From: Halieaceae bacterium UBA4438
GTDB lineage: Bacteria > Pseudomonadota > Gammaproteobacteria > Pseudomonadales > Halieaceae
Direction of reading: 5' to 3'
Assembly: GCA_002390485.1 (NCBI GenBank)
Contig: DGPO01000067.1
Location: 1 to 6,848, forward strand
Length of the DNA stretch: 6,848 nt
The notes below the pieces were generated by a model. It ran no database searches. It was not told where the DNA came from and saw nothing but the letters and a program-made list of their open reading frames with translations. The number at the start of each line of letters is the position of its first letter. The stretch's first letter is position 1. The position numbers and the translations under genes are program-made. Positions 5,292-6,848 of this stretch are shown here, one piece after another.

Positions 5292-6848
5292 TCAGACTTG
5301 ACGCGTGTGCTTAGTGCGGAAGGGCGTCGTGCCTTTGCCGTCTTTCACGATCCTGTGACGTTTCGGGGGTTGTCGACTCGGCACGAGGTGCATCGGACCA
5401 TTACCAATCAGGTCTCTTCGACCAATTTTTTTGAGGGCCTCGCGCAAGGCAGGCCAATTGTCAGGATCGTGGTAACGCAAAAACGCTTTGTGTAGGCGCC
5501 GCTGTTTGATACTGCGCACTGAGGGGACGCTTTTGCTGCCACGACTGACTTTTTTGAGCGGGTTTTTTTCGCTGTGGTACATGGCGGTGGCGAGTGCCAT
5601 GGGCGAGGGGTAAAACGTTTGAACTTGATCGGCCCTGAACTTATTTTGTTTCAGCCAGAGTGCGAGATTGACCATGTCGTTGTCCGTCGTTCCCGGGTGC
5701 GCCGCAATAAAATAGGGAATGAGGTACTGCTTTTTACCAGCCGCTTTCGAATACTTATCAAACAACTGCTTGAAGCGATCGTAAGTCCCGATACCGGGCT
5801 TCATCATTTGATCAAGTGGACCGTCTTCGGTGTGCTCGGGCGCAATTTTGAGGTAGCCACCGACGTGGTGTGTGACAAGCTCTTTGACGTACTCTGGCGT
5901 CTCGACCGCCAGGTCGTACCGAAGACCTGACGCGATCAGCACCTTTTTAACCCCGGGAATTGTTCTGGCTCGGCGATAGAGGTCGACCAAAGGGGTTTGG
6001 TCCGTATTTAGGTTTTTACAGATGCCGGGGAAAACGCAACTCAGCTTGCGGCATTTGGCTTCAATCTCCTCACTCTTACAGGCCAGACGCCACATGTTTG
6101 CTGTGGGTCCCCCAAGGTCGGAAATTACACCGGTAAAGCTGGGGCTCGTGTCCCGAATTTTTTCAATCTCGCGCACAATCGAGTCTTCGGACCGATTTTG
6201 AATAATTCTGCCTTCGTGTTCGGTAATCGAGCAAAAGGTACACCCGCCAAAGCATCCGCGCATAATGTTGACCGAGTGCTGAATCATCTCAAGCGCCGGT
6301 ATTTTGTGGTCACCGTACGCCGGGTGAGGGCGCCGCTGGTAAGGCTGCTCAAACACCCAGTCGAGCTCCGGTGTCGACAGCGGAATGGGCGGAGGATTAA
6401 ACCAAACGTGCCGTTCGCCGTGCGCTTGTATGAGTGCCAGCGCATTATGAGGATTAGTTTCCTTGTGCATCACCCGAGCGGTATGGGCATAAAGGACCGG
6501 ATCATCCTTGACCACGTCAAAGCTGGGCAAGCGAATCACATCGGCGGTGGGATTACTGCTTGCCATGAGTGACACGGCTTGCGCCTCCACCACGTCCTTT
6601 GAGACGGCGTTTTCAGCCTCAGCGTCGCAGACCTCGGGTTCCATGCCTTGGTAGGGGTTCAGTAACTTGTCCACCTTGCCCGGTTCATCCACCGAGGTGG
6701 AGTCAATGACCCGGTACCCCGGCAGCGACTCGGACGTCATGAAGGCCGTACCGCGCAAGCCTTTAAGGTCGTCAATTGTCTTTCCTTGAGCCAATCCATG
6801 TGCGAGGTCTACAATGGCACGCTCAGCGTTTCCGTAAAGTAAAATGTC
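5292..6848 (-). CDS. ygiQ: YgiQ-family radical SAM protein (UPF0313), N-terminus cut off by window edge
   Basis: The frame stays open to the right edge, giving 518 residues of a family usually over 700 long. The TTG at 6794 is not the start, because the codons before it ([18 protein letters not shown]) match the conserved region ahead of the YgiQ core. By comparison with E. coli YgiQ, I estimate about 200 N-terminal residues are missing, including most of the cobalamin-binding-like domain. The radical SAM cluster motif C-x3-C-x2-C ([12 protein letters not shown]) is at window residues 199, 203 and 206, in the setting [11 protein letters not shown] typical of YgiQ. It is followed by conserved family segments [35 protein letters not shown] and [17 protein letters not shown]. 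The C-terminal tail is basic, as in relatives. The family binds a [4Fe-4S] cluster and S-adenosylmethionine; its substrate is not established to my knowledge. The stop is 138 bp upstream of the receptor start on the same strand, and no strong terminator separates them. Confidence 0.95.
   Translation of the reverse strand, partial: DILLYGNAERAIVDLAHGLAQGKTIDDLKGLRGTAFMTSESLPGYRVIDSTSVDEPGKVDKLLNPYQGMEPEVCDAEAENAVSKDVVEAQAVSLMASSNPTADVIRLPSFDVVKDDPVLYAHTARVMHKETNPHNALALIQAHGERHVWFNPPPIPLSTPELDWVFEQPYQRRPHPAYGDHKIPALEMIQHSVNIMRGCFGGCTFCSITEHEGRIIQNRSEDSIVREIEKIRDTSPSFTGVISDLGGPTANMWRLACKSEEIEAKCRKLSCVFPGICKNLNTDQTPLVDLYRRARTIPGVKKVLIASGLRYDLAVETPEYVKELVTHHVGGYLKIAPEHTEDGPLDQMMKPGIGTYDRFKQLFDKYSKAAGKKQYLIPYFIAAHPGTTDNDMVNLALWLKQNKFRADQVQTFYPSPMALATAMYHSEKNPLKKVSRGSKSVPSVRSIKQRRLHKAFLRYHDPDNWPALREALKKIGRRDLIGNGPMHLVPSRQPPKRHRIVKDGKGTTPFRTKHTRQV

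Noticed and set aside
5280..5302. Possible terminator after the radical SAM gene (CTGAG/CTCAG arms)
   Set aside because: The stem is interrupted, overlaps the stop codon and has no T-run after it.
6198..6572. Plus-strand open frame of 124 codons
   Set aside because: It is antisense to the conserved radical SAM core; no family resemblance or start signal.

Overview
The window looks like chromosomal core/near-core DNA of an aerobic, probably marine, gammaproteobacterium. The evidence is an OxyR with both redox cysteines, a YgiQ-family radical SAM protein, and a large TonB-dependent receptor of a kind common in oligotrophic marine groups such as the OM60/NOR5 clade. That placement is an inference from protein flavour only; there is no rRNA or marker gene to fix it. 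I see no insertion sequence, integrase, tRNA, CRISPR array or prophage gene, and the window is almost fully coding.

Layout: (1) 1-1025, minus strand: the N-terminal three quarters of a GlpC/heterodisulfide-reductase-like Fe-S protein that runs off the left edge. (2) 1101-1520, minus: a short rubrerythrin without a rubredoxin domain, separated from the Fe-S gene by an intrinsic terminator hairpin (1058-1080). (3) 1521-1689: a divergent regulatory region rich in dyad-symmetric sequences. (4) 1690-2598, plus: oxyR, most likely starting at a GTG with a strong ribosome binding site. (5) 2599-2606: an 8-bp convergent gap; the terminator that seems to serve the receptor gene lies inside the 3' end of oxyR (2524-2571). 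(6) 2607-5153, minus: a complete TonB-dependent outer-membrane receptor. (7) 5166-5291: an intergenic stretch with three phased 10-bp repeats and two palindromes. (8) 5292-6848, minus: the C-terminal part of a YgiQ-family radical SAM protein whose N-terminus lies beyond the right edge.

How the genes may work together: the left half reads as a peroxide-defence module. OxyR senses hydrogen peroxide through a disulfide, and the divergent rubrerythrin promoter (good -10, no recognisable -35, dyads over the expected activator position) looks activator-dependent. Rubrerythrin would reduce peroxide at a diiron site, and the co-oriented Fe-S protein is a candidate electron-transfer partner for an enzyme that has no rubredoxin domain of its own. 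The receptor and the radical SAM gene have no clear functional tie to this module. The most useful new observations are this OxyR/rubrerythrin/Fe-S arrangement, the attenuator-like hairpin inside it, the terminator embedded in oxyR, and the phased repeats upstream of the receptor. I did not find a clearly unprecedented system.
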